This document shows positions 17,006 through 26,504 of a stretch of 64,000 nucleotides of DNA, piece after piece. The notes below the pieces were generated by a model. The model did not search any database. It was not told where the DNA came from and saw only the letters and a program-made list of their open reading frames with translations. This DNA comes from Pareuzebyella sediminis. GTDB lineage: Bacteria; Bacteroidota; Bacteroidia; Flavobacteriales; Flavobacteriaceae. The translations under genes were made by a program, and so were the position numbers. Every line of letters begins with the position of its first letter. The first letter of the stretch is position 1. Location of the stretch: the NCBI RefSeq assembly GCF_008367235.1, contig NZ_VTZS01000002.1:682001-746000 (forward strand). The letters run 5' to 3'.

Positions 17006-18061
17006 ATGAACCTTCAGCTCGAACCATTCTTTGACCTCTCCATGGATTGCCTCTGTATAGCCAATTACGAGGGCTATTTTCAGAAGGTTAACCCTGCTTT
17101 TAGACAACTTTTAGGGTATTCAGAAGAAGAATTGCTTTCCACATTGATAGCCGACTTTATTTATGAAGACGATAAAGAACGAACGGCGGTTATCAGGCAA
17201 GGTTTAAAAAATAACAGGCCCTTGGTCAATTTTGAGAATCGGTACATTAGTAAATCGGGTGAGAAGGTCTGGCTTCAATGGACTTCAATTCCATTGCAGA
17301 ATGAGCAACTGATATATGCAATAGCGAAAGACGTGACCTTTAAAAAAGAATTGGATAATGAGCGTAACTCTCAATTGAGCCATCTATCTAAAGTCAATAA
17401 CGAGCTAAAACAATTAAGCTATACAACTTCCCACGATTTAAGATCACCGGTCAATAATTTACTTTCAATGGTAGATCTGATTGATATGACTAAAATTGAT
17501 GATGAGGATACTATCGAATTGTTGAGTTTTATACGTCTATCGGCTGATGGACTGAGGTCTTCCCTGAATTCTTTTGTCGATGTCTTAAAAAAAAATGAAG
17601 GGTTGAAGGAAAAAGTGGAAGAAGTTTTTTTTGATGAAGTTCTTTCAAAAGTAAAAAGCGCAATTAGCACTTTGATAAGACAGACAAACACTACCTTCAA
17701 TGTGGATTTCTCAGGGTTGAGAAGTGTGGCCTTCGTTTCCGCTTATATGGAAAGTATTTTTCTTAATCTGATAACAAATTCTATTAAATATGCCCGCCCT
17801 GATGAGGCCTCTATCATTAATATCAAGACAACAGTGAAAAACGGCGAGAAGACTTTTACATTCTCTGATAATGGTCTTGGTTTCGATATGGCTAAAGTAG
17901 GTCATCGGATCTTCAATTTGAACCAAACCTTTCACGATAATGAAGATAGTAAGGGAGTGGGTCTGTACTTAGTACATAATCAAGTTACTAAGCTAGGTGG
18001 TACTATCGACGTTAATAGTAAGGTTAATACCGGAACTACCTTTACCATCAAGTTTGAATGA
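17006..18061 (+). CDS. PAS-domain sensor histidine kinase
   Basis: A 351-residue cytoplasmic kinase with no membrane segment. The N-terminal PAS domain (~1-115; CIANYEGYFQKVNPAF, LLGYSEEELL, then a PAC strand) is followed by a short coiled coil (~115-140). The dimerisation/phosphoacceptor helix has His143 in SYTTSHDLRSPVNNLLSMVD. The ATPase domain shows the N box NLITNSIKYA, G1 DNGLGFDM and G2 GVGLYLVHNQVTKLGG. All motifs are complete. No response regulator gene is adjacent, so the partner is elsewhere. PAS ligand unknown; likely senses an internal redox or small-molecule cue. Confidence 0.92.
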   Translation: MNLQLEPFFDLSMDCLCIANYEGYFQKVNPAFRQLLGYSEEELLSTLIADFIYEDDKERTAVIRQGLKNNRPLVNFENRYISKSGEKVWLQWTSIPLQNEQLIYAIAKDVTFKKELDNERNSQLSHLSKVNNELKQLSYTTSHDLRSPVNNLLSMVDLIDMTKIDDEDTIELLSFIRLSADGLRSSLNSFVDVLKKNEGLKEKVEEVFFDEVLSKVKSAISTLIRQTNTTFNVDFSGLRSVAFVSAYMESIFLNLITNSIKYARPDEASIINIKTTVKNGEKTFTFSDNGLGFDMAKVGHRIFNLNQTFHDNEDSKGVGLYLVHNQVTKLGGTIDVNSKVNTGTTFTIKFE

Positions 18062-18075
18062 AAGTCTAGTCATTC

Positions 18076-18222
18076 TTAGGAAGGCTGTCGAGGAGGGTTC
18101 ATGCCGGTAATCACCGTGTCGCCTGGCTTGATAACTTCTATATCGTTACTGTCATCTATACTGCAGTTGCCCATAGTCAGAATTGTGATGAAAATAAAGG
18201 CTATTCGTAGTGCTTTTTTCAT
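18076..18222 (-). CDS. Small putative lipoprotein, 48 aa
   Basis: A short open frame starting at ATG 18222: a basic start (MKKALRIAF), a hydrophobic core and a Cys (GNC) at residue 20 followed by Ser-Ile-Asp-Asp, which looks like a lipoprotein signal with a slightly unusual Asn at -1. The mature peptide is only ~29 residues, Pro-rich at the end (NPPRQPS). An in-frame ATG upstream at 18261 would add 13 non-signal residues and is less likely. Function unknown. Convergent with the kinase gene, 14 bp apart, and divergent from the MFS gene. Confidence 0.5.
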   Translation of the reverse strand: MKKALRIAFIFITILTMGNCSIDDSNDIEVIKPGDTVITGMNPPRQPS

Positions 18223-18318
18223 TGATTCCAGATTGAGATCTAATATACCATTAACGCCCAAACGTCAATTTCAGTATAGATTTTCCCTAATCTTGGCGCC
18301 TTAGATTCACAAAAACGA

Positions 18319-18326
18319 TACTTTTG
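18319..18326 (+). promoter_or_regulatory. Putative -7 promoter box for MFS gene
   Basis: TACTTTTG fits TAnnTTTG, 15 nt before the MFS start. A TTGG at 18293 sits 23 nt upstream of the box, at the long end of acceptable -33 spacing. Confidence 0.55.
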
Positions 18327-18341
18327 CAGCTTTTCCAATAG

Positions 18342-19646
18342 ATGTCTAGTAACCGATTTTCACTTGTCGATCCATCGAAAAGCCCCATATTCTATGGCTA
18401 TGTGATTCTTTTGGTGGGAACCCTAGGGATTTATTGCAGTATACCGGGGCAAACCATTGGGGTATCGGTATTTACCGATCCCGTAAAGGATGCGCTAGGC
18501 CTATCGCGCAATCAATTCAGTAATGCATATATGATTGGAACTATTTGTAGTTCCTTGGTCATCGGCAGGGCGGGGGTCTGGTTTGACCGCTATGGTGCGC
18601 GATACGTAGCGTTTTTTGCGGCGCTTGTTTTGGCCCTAGCATTGCTCCTCTGCTCTTGGTCGGTTCACATGAGCGAATTTGTTAAGCGGGTTTTGGCCGT
18701 TGATACTTGGGTCGTTCCCTTTACCATTATAACAGTGCTTTTCTTTATGCTTCGATTTTCTGGTCAAGGAGTACTCACAATGGCTTCCCGCAACGTGATT
18801 ATGATATGGTTCGATAAGAATCGTGGCAAGGTAAATGCTATTAGCAGTGTGGCCATTTCCTTTGGGTTTTCATCTTCACCGTTGTGGGTGAACGCATTGA
18901 TCGAAGGGTACGGTTGGCAAATAGCATGGCAGCTATTGGCAATGGGCCTAGTAGCTTTTAGTTTTTTAGTACTTCAGTTCTACAAGAACAAACCAGAGGA
19001 ACACGGTTTGGTGCCTGATGGTTCTAAATTTGTAGATAATGCAACCGAGGAGAAAACCGCACCACTAGCCAAGCAATATACGCTTAAGGAAGCGCAGGGA
19101 ACCAGGGCTTTTTGGATGTACGGCCTTATGCTGGCCTTCAATAGTTTTTTCATCACCGGACTTACCTTTCATGTGGTCTCCGTTTTTGCAAGTGAAGGAT
19201 TTCCTAAAGAGGATGCCATATCAATTTTTTTGCCTGCCTCGGTAGTGGCCGTATCCGTATCTACCATCTTTAATTTTTTGAGCGATTACCTCAAATTGAA
19301 GCTGTATCTGTATCTTATGATTCTGGGCGGCATAATGGCTTCCGTAGGATTTTTATTGTTGTCGACCGCAATCGGTGTACCTTTATTGATTGGAGGTTTC
19401 GGAATTTTGGGTGGTTTTTTCGCCGTGCTCAATGCCATTGTTTGGCCTCGGTTTTACGGAAGAAACCATCTTGGAGCGATTACAGGTAAAATCATGTCTT
19501 TTCTAATTTCTGGAAGTGCCTTGGCTCCGCCTATCTTCAGCCTTTGTTTTACCACCTTTGGGTCCTATCGCTTGCTAGGATATCTTGGTTTGGCCTTTTT
19601 GCTTTTTTTGGCTTTAGCGTCTATACGGGCGAATAATCCCCAATAG
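18342..19646 (+). CDS. MFS transporter (OFA/monocarboxylate-like)
   Basis: A 434-residue inner-membrane carrier with about 12 hydrophobic helices. The first half has GYVILLVGTLGIYCSIPGQT and a loop with GVWFDRYGARY, a variant of the MFS loop 2-3 motif (D-R-x-G). The second half begins near residue 250 after a charged central loop (DNATEEKTAPLAKQY). The layout resembles the oxalate/formate antiporter and monocarboxylate groups of MFS. Substrate unproven. It opens the plus-strand glycan block, 69 bp before the secreted esterase gene, so it may import a released acid or sugar. Confidence 0.85.
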   Translation: MSSNRFSLVDPSKSPIFYGYVILLVGTLGIYCSIPGQTIGVSVFTDPVKDALGLSRNQFSNAYMIGTICSSLVIGRAGVWFDRYGARYVAFFAALVLALALLLCSWSVHMSEFVKRVLAVDTWVVPFTIITVLFFMLRFSGQGVLTMASRNVIMIWFDKNRGKVNAISSVAISFGFSSSPLWVNALIEGYGWQIAWQLLAMGLVAFSFLVLQFYKNKPEEHGLVPDGSKFVDNATEEKTAPLAKQYTLKEAQGTRAFWMYGLMLAFNSFFITGLTFHVVSVFASEGFPKEDAISIFLPASVVAVSVSTIFNFLSDYLKLKLYLYLMILGGIMASVGFLLLSTAIGVPLLIGGFGILGGFFAVLNAIVWPRFYGRNHLGAITGKIMSFLISGSALAPPIFSLCFTTFGSYRLLGYLGLAFLLFLALASIRANNPQ

Positions 19647-19715
19647 TGTAAACTGCGCACGAAAGGGTTTGCTTTTTGGCTAGAAATCGCTACCTTTTGA
19701 TGAAATAACCATCCT

Positions 19716-21443
19716 GTGAAAATAGTGACACTTTCCATTTTAGTGGGGCTGCTTAGTGCATCGGTAAAGGCCCAGAATTCAAACCTCTCGGAAATTAAAG
19801 TGTCTTTTTCGAAAGACTTGGCAGCTACAAAGAAAGATGGTCGATTGTTATTGATGCTTTCCAACAACGACGAAAAGGAACCGCGATTTCAAATTAACGA
19901 TGGTCTGGATACCCAGTTTATTTTTGGAATGAACGTAGAGAACATGGCTCCTGGAGAGATAAAGATATTCAACGATACCATCTTTGGATATCCCTACCCA
20001 AGTATTTCACAAATACCTGCGGGGACATATATCGTTCAGGCCCTTCTTCATGTGTATGAAACATTTGATCTCGCCTCAGGCCATCGTGTCAAATTACCAA
20101 TGGACAACGGGGAGGGACAACACTGGAACACCTCCCCTGGGAATCTGTATAGCAAACCTTTTGAGGTTAAGATCGACGAAAATGGCATTCGGAATGTTCA
20201 CATTATAATCGATCAAGTCATTCCGCCGATTGAGGAGCCCGAAGATACCGAATGGGTGAAACATATTAAGATCAAATCGGAAAGGTTGTCTAAGTTTTGG
20301 GGAAGGGATATGTACCTTGGAGCACATGTACTTTTACCAAAAGGATTTTCAGAACATCCCAATGCCAAATATCCATTGATGATTTTTCATGGGCACTTTC
20401 CAAATGATTTCGGAGGTTTTAGAACCGAGCCGCCGGAAAAAGATATCAAACCTGAATACTCCGAACGGTTTTCTTTAGATGGATACAATATAATTGAACA
20501 GCAAGAAGCCTATGATTTTTACAAGCGTTGGATCGAACCCGATTTTCCACGTATGTTAATTATCGAGATACAGCACCCCACCCCGTACTACGATGATTCC
20601 TACGCGGTAAATTCTGCAAGTCAGGGGCCTTACGGAGACGCCATTACCTATGAGCTTATACCCTACATCGAAGCTAAGTTTAGGGGTCTCGGGAAAGGTT
20701 GGTCCCGTTTTCTTTACGGGGGATCTACCGGTGGCTGGGAAGCGCTGGCTGTACAGGTCATGTATCCCGAGGAATATAATGGGTGTTTTGCAGCCTGTCC
20801 CGATCCCGTCGATTTTAGGGCCTATTGCCTCACCAATATTTATGAGGATAAGAACGCGTACTATTATAAAAGCGCACATAAAAACTTGGAGGTGCCTAGC
20901 CACCGCAACTATCTGGGGCAAATTCAGTCGACCTTGCGCCAAAGCAATCATTTAGAGCTAGTTTTAGGCGATAGATCACGTTCAGGGCAACAATGGGATA
21001 TCTGGGAAGCTACTTTTTCGCCTCAAGGTGCGAACGGGTATCCGATACGTATTTGGGATAAGATGACAGGTGCCATAGATCATCAAGTCGCTGAATATTG
21101 GAAACAACATTATGACCTGCGATACATTTTGGAAAGGGACTGGGACAAACTAGGCGATAATCTAAAGGGTAAAATACATATTTACTGCGGTGATATGGAT
21201 AATTATTATCTAAATAACGCAGTGTACCTAATGGAAGATTTCTTAGAGCAAACCACCGACCCGTATTATGCAGGCGAGGTTTTGTACGGGGACAGGGCAG
21301 AGCATTGTTGGAATGGTGACCCTACCTTGCCGAATGCCATTAGCCGTTTGCGCTATAATACCATGTATGTACCTAAAATAATGAAGCGTATTGCGGAAAC
21401 CGCCCCAGATGGGGCTGATCTTTTAAGTTGGCGCTACGAATAA
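19716..21443 (+). CDS. Secreted alpha/beta-hydrolase, putative esterase
   Basis: A 575-residue protein that starts with GTG at 19716: this gives a clean signal peptide (MKIVTLSILVGLLSASVKAQN), and no in-frame ATG serves better. An N-terminal beta-sandwich-like part (~20-190) precedes the hydrolase domain. Its nucleophile elbow is GGSTGGW (~residue 336; GxSxG with Ser). HGHFPNDFGG is the oxyanion-type loop. The Asp of YCGDMDNYYL and the His of RAEHCWNGDP are candidates for the rest of the triad. It resembles large secreted esterases of Bacteroidota rather than lipases. The next gene begins 8 nt later, so the two are probably co-transcribed. Confidence 0.75.
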   Translation: MKIVTLSILVGLLSASVKAQNSNLSEIKVSFSKDLAATKKDGRLLLMLSNNDEKEPRFQINDGLDTQFIFGMNVENMAPGEIKIFNDTIFGYPYPSISQIPAGTYIVQALLHVYETFDLASGHRVKLPMDNGEGQHWNTSPGNLYSKPFEVKIDENGIRNVHIIIDQVIPPIEEPEDTEWVKHIKIKSERLSKFWGRDMYLGAHVLLPKGFSEHPNAKYPLMIFHGHFPNDFGGFRTEPPEKDIKPEYSERFSLDGYNIIEQQEAYDFYKRWIEPDFPRMLIIEIQHPTPYYDDSYAVNSASQGPYGDAITYELIPYIEAKFRGLGKGWSRFLYGGSTGGWEALAVQVMYPEEYNGCFAACPDPVDFRAYCLTNIYEDKNAYYYKSAHKNLEVPSHRNYLGQIQSTLRQSNHLELVLGDRSRSGQQWDIWEATFSPQGANGYPIRIWDKMTGAIDHQVAEYWKQHYDLRYILERDWDKLGDNLKGKIHIYCGDMDNYYLNNAVYLMEDFLEQTTDPYYAGEVLYGDRAEHCWNGDPTLPNAISRLRYNTMYVPKIMKRIAETAPDGADLLSWRYE

Positions 21444-21451
21444 AGCATAGA

Positions 21452-22069
21452 ATGAACACAACGAATAGGGTAGCTTGGTTTGTATTTGTCGCTTTGGCCA
21501 TTATCATTGGCCTCTACCCATTAGTTTATGTGTTTAATGGTGAGTTTGGTTTGTTGGTTTCCAAAAGTGATACTTTGAAAGCCGACCTCTTTTATAATAT
21601 AGGGTTCTACGGCCATATTCTTTTTGGGGGATTGGCTTTATGTATAGGTTGGTCGCAGTTTAGTAAACGTCTTCGCACAGCCAATTTGAAGCGACATCGG
21701 ATAATCGGTAGAATATATGTCATCGCGGTGCTTATCAGTGGATGTTGCGGTATTTTCATCGCCCTTAATGCGAATGGAGGCCTTATTTCGACACTCGGTT
21801 TCATATCCTTGGGTCTCATCTGGTTATTTACTACACTAAAAGCTTATAGGGCTATACGGAAAGGCGATCTATCGCTGCACCAAGGTATGATGATTTACAG
21901 TTATGCCGCTTGCTTTGCAGCGGTAACACTTCGTATTTGGTTGCCATTGCTGTTGGTTGTTATTGAAGATTTCACTACCGCATACAGGGTTGTAGCTTGG
22001 CTTTGTTGGGTTCCCAATATGATTTTTGCCTTTTTTTGGATACGAAGGAAGGGCCTTATTATAGATTGA
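21452..22069 (+). CDS. DUF2306 membrane protein
   Basis: A 205-residue integral membrane protein with about 6 hydrophobic segments. I start it at ATG 21452 (MNTTNRVAWF), 8 nt after the esterase stop; an upstream TTG would overlap that gene without reason. HILFGGLALCIGWSQF, LKRHRIIGRIYVIAV and LSLHQGMMIYSYAACFAAVTLRIW carry the conserved His residues of the DUF2306 family, which look like haem or metal ligands in a cytochrome b561-like bundle. Function unknown; possibly redox. Confidence 0.78.
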   Translation: MNTTNRVAWFVFVALAIIIGLYPLVYVFNGEFGLLVSKSDTLKADLFYNIGFYGHILFGGLALCIGWSQFSKRLRTANLKRHRIIGRIYVIAVLISGCCGIFIALNANGGLISTLGFISLGLIWLFTTLKAYRAIRKGDLSLHQGMMIYSYAACFAAVTLRIWLPLLLVVIEDFTTAYRVVAWLCWVPNMIFAFFWIRRKGLIID

Positions 22070-22287
22070 GTTGAAGTAGACGGAGACCGTCTGGAGTATA
22101 GGGCAAAAAAAGCATAAATGATGGCAAAAATAACAGTATTGTACCAGCTGAAAATTGGGTATTTTTCCGCCTTTAAACCACTCAATATATAGTAACTTCC
22201 GTTCGTCGAAAGCGATTGGACTATTATTTTAGCATTGAAAAATAATGCTACGAAAATCGGATTACAGTAATCAAATCGAAAATTCAA

Positions 22288-23085
22288 ATGAAGAGAATCA
22301 TATTCTTTGTGCTGGCAGGGGCACTTTTGGCTTCCTGTAAGTCAAAAGAAAAGGTGGTAGAAAGTCGTGATATGGCTCCAACCGATACCAAAGATAGCAA
22401 TGGGGATTGGGTCTATCTTTTTGATGGGTCAAGCCTCGACGGATGGCGTGGATATAATATGGATTCGCTACCACCGGGTTGGACGATTAAAGACAGTACG
22501 TTGACCTTTGATACCGAACTGGGCCTGGAACAGAATTATACAGGAGGAAAAGACCTGATCTACGGGGCGGAAGAATTCGATAATTTTGAGCTGTATTTAG
22601 AATGGAAACTGCCCAAAGGGGGTAACAGCGGAATTTTTTATCACGTGAAGGAAGGATATGACGGTATTCCGCAGGTATCGCCCGAATACCAGTTGATCGA
22701 TGATGAGAACTATGCGAGCATCCATGATCTGACCGAGTACAATACCAGTCTAGGCTACACCGAACACCCTGAAGAATTAAAACCGTTACAGCAAACGGCC
22801 TCAGACTATGCAATGCATCCAGCAGATGCTTCGAAAAAAACGCTACATCCCGTAGGGGAATGGAATAGCTCTAAAATTGTATTTACCCCTGAAAAAGTAG
22901 AACACTGGCTTAATGGTAAAAAAGTACTATCTTTTGTGCCTTGGGATGATGCCTGGTACGAAAAAAAGAATTCTGATAAATGGAAGAACAGTGCCGATTA
23001 TGGTAAATTTAAAACCGGGTACATCGGGCTTCAAGACCATTCAAGTCCTATTTGGTTCAAAAATATAAAGATCAAAAAACTATAG
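22288..23085 (+). CDS. DUF1080 lipoprotein (3-keto-disaccharide hydrolase-type), copy 1
   Basis: A 265-residue lipoprotein: lipobox LASC (Cys at ~17), then a concanavalin-like jelly roll. Family marks: VYLFDGSSLDGWRGY, FDNFELYLEWKLPKGGNSGIFYHV, SPEYQLIDDENY, GEWNSSKIVF, VEHWLNGKKVL and the end PIWFKNIKIKKL. DUF1080 members act on 3-keto-glycosides, completing oxidative cleavage after a Gfo/Idh dehydrogenase. One such dehydrogenase is two genes downstream, which supports that role here. Stop codon directly followed by the ATG of copy 2. Confidence 0.88.
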   Translation: MKRIIFFVLAGALLASCKSKEKVVESRDMAPTDTKDSNGDWVYLFDGSSLDGWRGYNMDSLPPGWTIKDSTLTFDTELGLEQNYTGGKDLIYGAEEFDNFELYLEWKLPKGGNSGIFYHVKEGYDGIPQVSPEYQLIDDENYASIHDLTEYNTSLGYTEHPEELKPLQQTASDYAMHPADASKKTLHPVGEWNSSKIVFTPEKVEHWLNGKKVLSFVPWDDAWYEKKNSDKWKNSADYGKFKTGYIGLQDHSSPIWFKNIKIKKL

Positions 23086-23745
23086 ATGAAAAAGATAATC
23101 GCCGCGTTTTTTGCGTTGGCCGCGTTTGGAATTATTTCGTGCAAGAGTCAAAAGGAGGCTACCGAAAAAGGGTTTACTACACTTTTTAATGGAGAGAATC
23201 TAGAGGGTTGGGTAGGTAACAAACAAATGTACAAGGTCGAAAACGGTAATATTGTCGTTGATCCCAATGGAGGGGGCCACGGTGGTAACTTATATACCGC
23301 TGAAGAATACGATAATTTTAACTTCAGGTTCGAATTTCAACTGACACCAGGCGCAAATAATGGCCTAGGCATCCATGCCCCCCTCGAAGGAGATGCTGCA
23401 TACGCTGGAATAGAACTTCAAATTCTGGATAATACCGCTGCGAAATGGGCAAATTTAGAACCATATCAGTACCATGGTTCGGTATATGGTGTAGTACCGG
23501 CGAAACGAGGATTTTTAAAACCAGTGGGGGAATGGAATCAGCAAGAGGTCATTGTAGAGGGGCCGAAAATAAAGGTAATACTCAATGGTACGGTCATTGT
23601 AGATGCTAACGTAGTAGATGCGTCAAAAAACGGTACGATGGACCATAGGGAACATCCCGGCTTGTATAATGAAAAAGGGCATGTAGGTTTTTTGGGGCAC
23701 GGTGATGTGGTACGCTTCAAAAATATTAGAATCAAGAAATTATAG
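23086..23745 (+). CDS. DUF1080 lipoprotein (3-keto-disaccharide hydrolase-type), copy 2
   Basis: A 219-residue lipoprotein: signal with lipobox IISC (Cys at ~19), followed by TTLFNGENLEGWVGN, FDN-type strand YDNFNFRFEFQLTPGANNGLGI, AGIELQILDN, GEWNQQEVIVEG and VRFKNIRIKKL. It shares the fold and end motif with the preceding gene but is shorter and clearly diverged, so this is an old tandem pair, not a recent copy. It begins at the first base after the stop of copy 1 and is followed 22 bp later by the Gfo/Idh/MocA gene. The pair may act on different keto-sugar linkages. Confidence 0.88.
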   Translation: MKKIIAAFFALAAFGIISCKSQKEATEKGFTTLFNGENLEGWVGNKQMYKVENGNIVVDPNGGGHGGNLYTAEEYDNFNFRFEFQLTPGANNGLGIHAPLEGDAAYAGIELQILDNTAAKWANLEPYQYHGSVYGVVPAKRGFLKPVGEWNQQEVIVEGPKIKVILNGTVIVDANVVDASKNGTMDHREHPGLYNEKGHVGFLGHGDVVRFKNIRIKKL

Positions 23746-23767
23746 AACTAAACATAGATTAAAGAAC

Positions 23768-25213
23768 ATGACAAAAAAAGCGAATAATAACCGAAGGGAT
23801 TTTATCAAAAAGAGTAGTGCGGGTGCCTTCGGTATGATGCTGGCCCCTTCATTATTGAACACGGCATTCGTAAAAGATCGTTTGCGAACTGCGCATATTG
23901 GCGTTGGGGGTATGGGAGCCGCCGACTTAGCGGATATTTCTTCACATGAGGCGGTAGATGTCGTTGCATTATGTGATGTAGATTCCATCAACCTGGCCAA
24001 GGCTCATAAATTACACCCTGGTGCACGCATATTTTTTGACTATCGAACCATGCTCGATGAAATGGGTGATGAAATAGATGCGGTGGTTGTTTCAACTCCA
24101 GACCACACCCATGCACCGGCGTCGCTTTTAGCCATGGAAAAAAATAAACCCGTCTATTGCCAAAAACCTTTGACACATTATGTTGAGGAATCGCGAAAAA
24201 TGATGAAGGTTGCCAAAGAAAAGAATTTAGTGACCCAAATGGGTATTCAAGTACATTCTTTCTACGATTACAAATTGGCTACTCTTTTGATACAATCGGG
24301 AATCATCGGAAAAGTACATACCGTGCGTGCATGGTCTCCCAAATCATGGGGGTATAACGGTACGGCGCCCCAAGGGGAAGACGAAGTGCCGCCACAGCTA
24401 GATTGGAACCTATGGTTGGGAACCTCCAACGAGCGACCCTATAAAGAAGGTTTTTATCATCCCGCCAATTGGAGAAAACTACTCGACTATGGATGCGGTA
24501 CCCTTGGTGATATGGGGGTGCATATTTTTGATACCCCTTATAACGCCCTTGAATTGGATGTGCCTTTGACCATAAAGAACGATTGTAGGGAACCGAATGG
24601 ATTTGGTTATCCTGAAAACAATACGGTTACCTATGAGTTTCCCGGAACCCCATATACAACAAAAACCCTCAAATGGGTATGGTATGACGGGCCTGGTATG
24701 CCTCCCGCTCATGAAGACCTGGTGTTACCTGGGGGGGTAAATCAAATGGGAAAGAAAAATAAAGAGGAAGAGAGCATGGAAGATAAAATATCACTTGACT
24801 CCGGCCAAGCCGGTGAGGGTGAACTTCCGGATCAAGGTGCCATGTTCATAGGCAAGAAGGGCCGTTTGTTATTACCTCATTTTATGCAACTTCCCAAGAA
24901 AATAGTGAAAGGAAAGTATGTCGATATATCTTCAGAGATCGCCGAGATTTCCAAGGAACATAATCTAGGGGAGCCTGTCCGTAATTATGAATCGGAAGGA
25001 CCAAAGCACTATCACCAATTCGTTGATGCCTGTTTGGGTAAGGACAAAACTACTGCGCCATTTTCGTACGCCGCGCGATTGACGGAAACCATACTTTTAG
25101 GGACTATAGCAGGCCGTTTTCCGAATCAGGTGTTACATTGGGATGCTGAAAAAGCAAAGTTTGCCGAGGAAGAGGCTAATCAATATTTATCAGGAGAGTA
25201 TCGTGATTTTTAG
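23768..25213 (+). CDS. Tat-exported Gfo/Idh/MocA oxidoreductase
   Basis: 481 residues from ATG 23768, chosen because it puts the twin-arginine signal RRDFIKKSS near the N-terminus; the frame extends upstream into the previous gene but is not needed. The Tat signal suits export of a folded NAD(P)-bound enzyme. The Rossmann domain has IGVGGMGAADLADI (~residues 45-58), VVALCDVD, VVVSTPDHTHAPASLLAM and PVYCQKPLTHYVEESRKM (the conserved E/Q-K-P motif). It probably oxidises a sugar or glycoside, C3 being the usual site when a DUF1080 gene is adjacent. It follows two DUF1080 genes and overlaps or abuts the GH43 gene. Confidence 0.9.
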   Translation: MTKKANNNRRDFIKKSSAGAFGMMLAPSLLNTAFVKDRLRTAHIGVGGMGAADLADISSHEAVDVVALCDVDSINLAKAHKLHPGARIFFDYRTMLDEMGDEIDAVVVSTPDHTHAPASLLAMEKNKPVYCQKPLTHYVEESRKMMKVAKEKNLVTQMGIQVHSFYDYKLATLLIQSGIIGKVHTVRAWSPKSWGYNGTAPQGEDEVPPQLDWNLWLGTSNERPYKEGFYHPANWRKLLDYGCGTLGDMGVHIFDTPYNALELDVPLTIKNDCREPNGFGYPENNTVTYEFPGTPYTTKTLKWVWYDGPGMPPAHEDLVLPGGVNQMGKKNKEEESMEDKISLDSGQAGEGELPDQGAMFIGKKGRLLLPHFMQLPKKIVKGKYVDISSEIAEISKEHNLGEPVRNYESEGPKHYHQFVDACLGKDKTTAPFSYAARLTETILLGTIAGRFPNQVLHWDAEKAKFAEEEANQYLSGEYRDF

Positions 25214-25236
25214 TGCTGAACGAGGAGAGATACAAT

Positions 25237-26292
25237 ATGAATATGAGACCAAAACTTCTTTCTCTTGCTAGTATGGCCATGTTGATAATGGCTTGTAAGG
25301 GAGGCACTAAAACGCAAAACAGTGCTGAAACGGAGTCTAGAGTGGAGACTTCCGGCAATCCTATTTTCGAGGGTTGGTATGCCGATCCCGAGGGCGTGGT
25401 TTTCAACGATGAATATTGGGTTTATCCGACCTACTCCGATGATTACGAAAAGCAGGTTTTTCTCGATGCTTTTTCTTCCAAAGATTTGGTCACCTGGCAA
25501 AAGCATCCACAAATAATTGATACGGCCCGTATCAAATGGGCCAAGCAGGCTATGTGGGCCCCTTCTATAATCGAAAAGGACCGGAAATATTATCTGTTTT
25601 TTGGAGCGAACGATATTCAGCGTCCCGGGAGGGATTCTTATGACCCGAACAACGATATCAACCATTTTGGAGGTATCGGAGTGGCCATAGCCGATAATCC
25701 TGGAGGTCCGTTCAAGGATTATTTGGGCAAACCTTTGATTTCAGATTTTTACAATGATGCACAGCCAATTGATCAATTCGTTTTTAAGGATACCGATGGT
25801 ACCTACTATTTTTTCTATGGAGGGTGGAGTCATTGCAACCTGGGAAAATTGAACAATGATTTTACGGGCTTCGAACCTTGGGAGGACGGTGAACTTTTTA
25901 AGGAAATTACACCCGAAGGTTATGTCGAAGGACCTTTCATGTTCTTTCGAAAAGGAATTTACTATTTCATGTGGTCGGAAGGCGGTTGGACCAATGGCAC
26001 TTACAAAGTAGCCTATGCCATGGCCGACAAACCTACGGGACCCTATAAGCGTATCGGAACCATTTTGGAGTCAGATCCAAAGGTGGCGACCGGTGCTGGC
26101 CACCATTCAGTAATCAATGTGCCTCAAACGGAGGAGTGGATTATCGTGTATCACAGGCGTCCCATACCCAATGAAGATCGTGACCACCGTGTAACCTGTA
26201 TGGACAAGATGGAATTTAATGCCGATGGAACCATTAAACCCGTACAGATGACCTTTGAAGGGGTTCAAGCTGCACCGCTAGACAAACCTTAG
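25237..26292 (+). CDS. Glycoside hydrolase family 43-like lipoprotein
   Basis: 351 residues from ATG 25237 (an alternative ATG is at 25243). The GTG at 25213 overlaps the previous stop but would push the signal inward, and GAGGAGAG just upstream of 25237 is a rare good ribosome site. The lipobox is IMAC (Cys ~20). The five-bladed propeller carries the three GH43 acids: Asp in GWYADPEG (~40), Asp in PIDQFVFKD (pKa modulator), Glu in YVEGPFMFF (acid). Repeating HLxxWxx-type strands (SKDLVTWQKH, MWAPSIIEKD) fit. Most GH43 enzymes are arabinofuranosidases or xylosidases; the exact activity cannot be read here. Likely outer-membrane or periplasmic, in line with the neighbouring glycan genes. Confidence 0.88.
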   Translation: MNMRPKLLSLASMAMLIMACKGGTKTQNSAETESRVETSGNPIFEGWYADPEGVVFNDEYWVYPTYSDDYEKQVFLDAFSSKDLVTWQKHPQIIDTARIKWAKQAMWAPSIIEKDRKYYLFFGANDIQRPGRDSYDPNNDINHFGGIGVAIADNPGGPFKDYLGKPLISDFYNDAQPIDQFVFKDTDGTYYFFYGGWSHCNLGKLNNDFTGFEPWEDGELFKEITPEGYVEGPFMFFRKGIYYFMWSEGGWTNGTYKVAYAMADKPTGPYKRIGTILESDPKVATGAGHHSVINVPQTEEWIIVYHRRPIPNEDRDHRVTCMDKMEFNADGTIKPVQMTFEGVQAAPLDKP

Positions 26293-26504
26293 CGATTATA
26301 TTTCTTTTTGCGAGCGTAAAAAAATAACTCATTGGTTTTCAATGGGTCTCGGCTTTTATAATTCGAGTTTTTTTGTGTATCCGATACCCCCGAATTTTGC
26401 ATAGCGAAGAACCCGATGCTCCGCAATTTATAATTGAAGATGGTATTGCTATCGAAGTGACCACTACATTTGTTATCTTGTGTTCAATTTTTAAAATATG
26501 ACAA

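Noticed and set aside
23702-23767. Upstream start for the Gfo/Idh/MocA gene inside the DUF1080 gene
   Set aside because: It would put 22 residues ahead of the Tat RR motif; ATG 23768 gives the normal distance.
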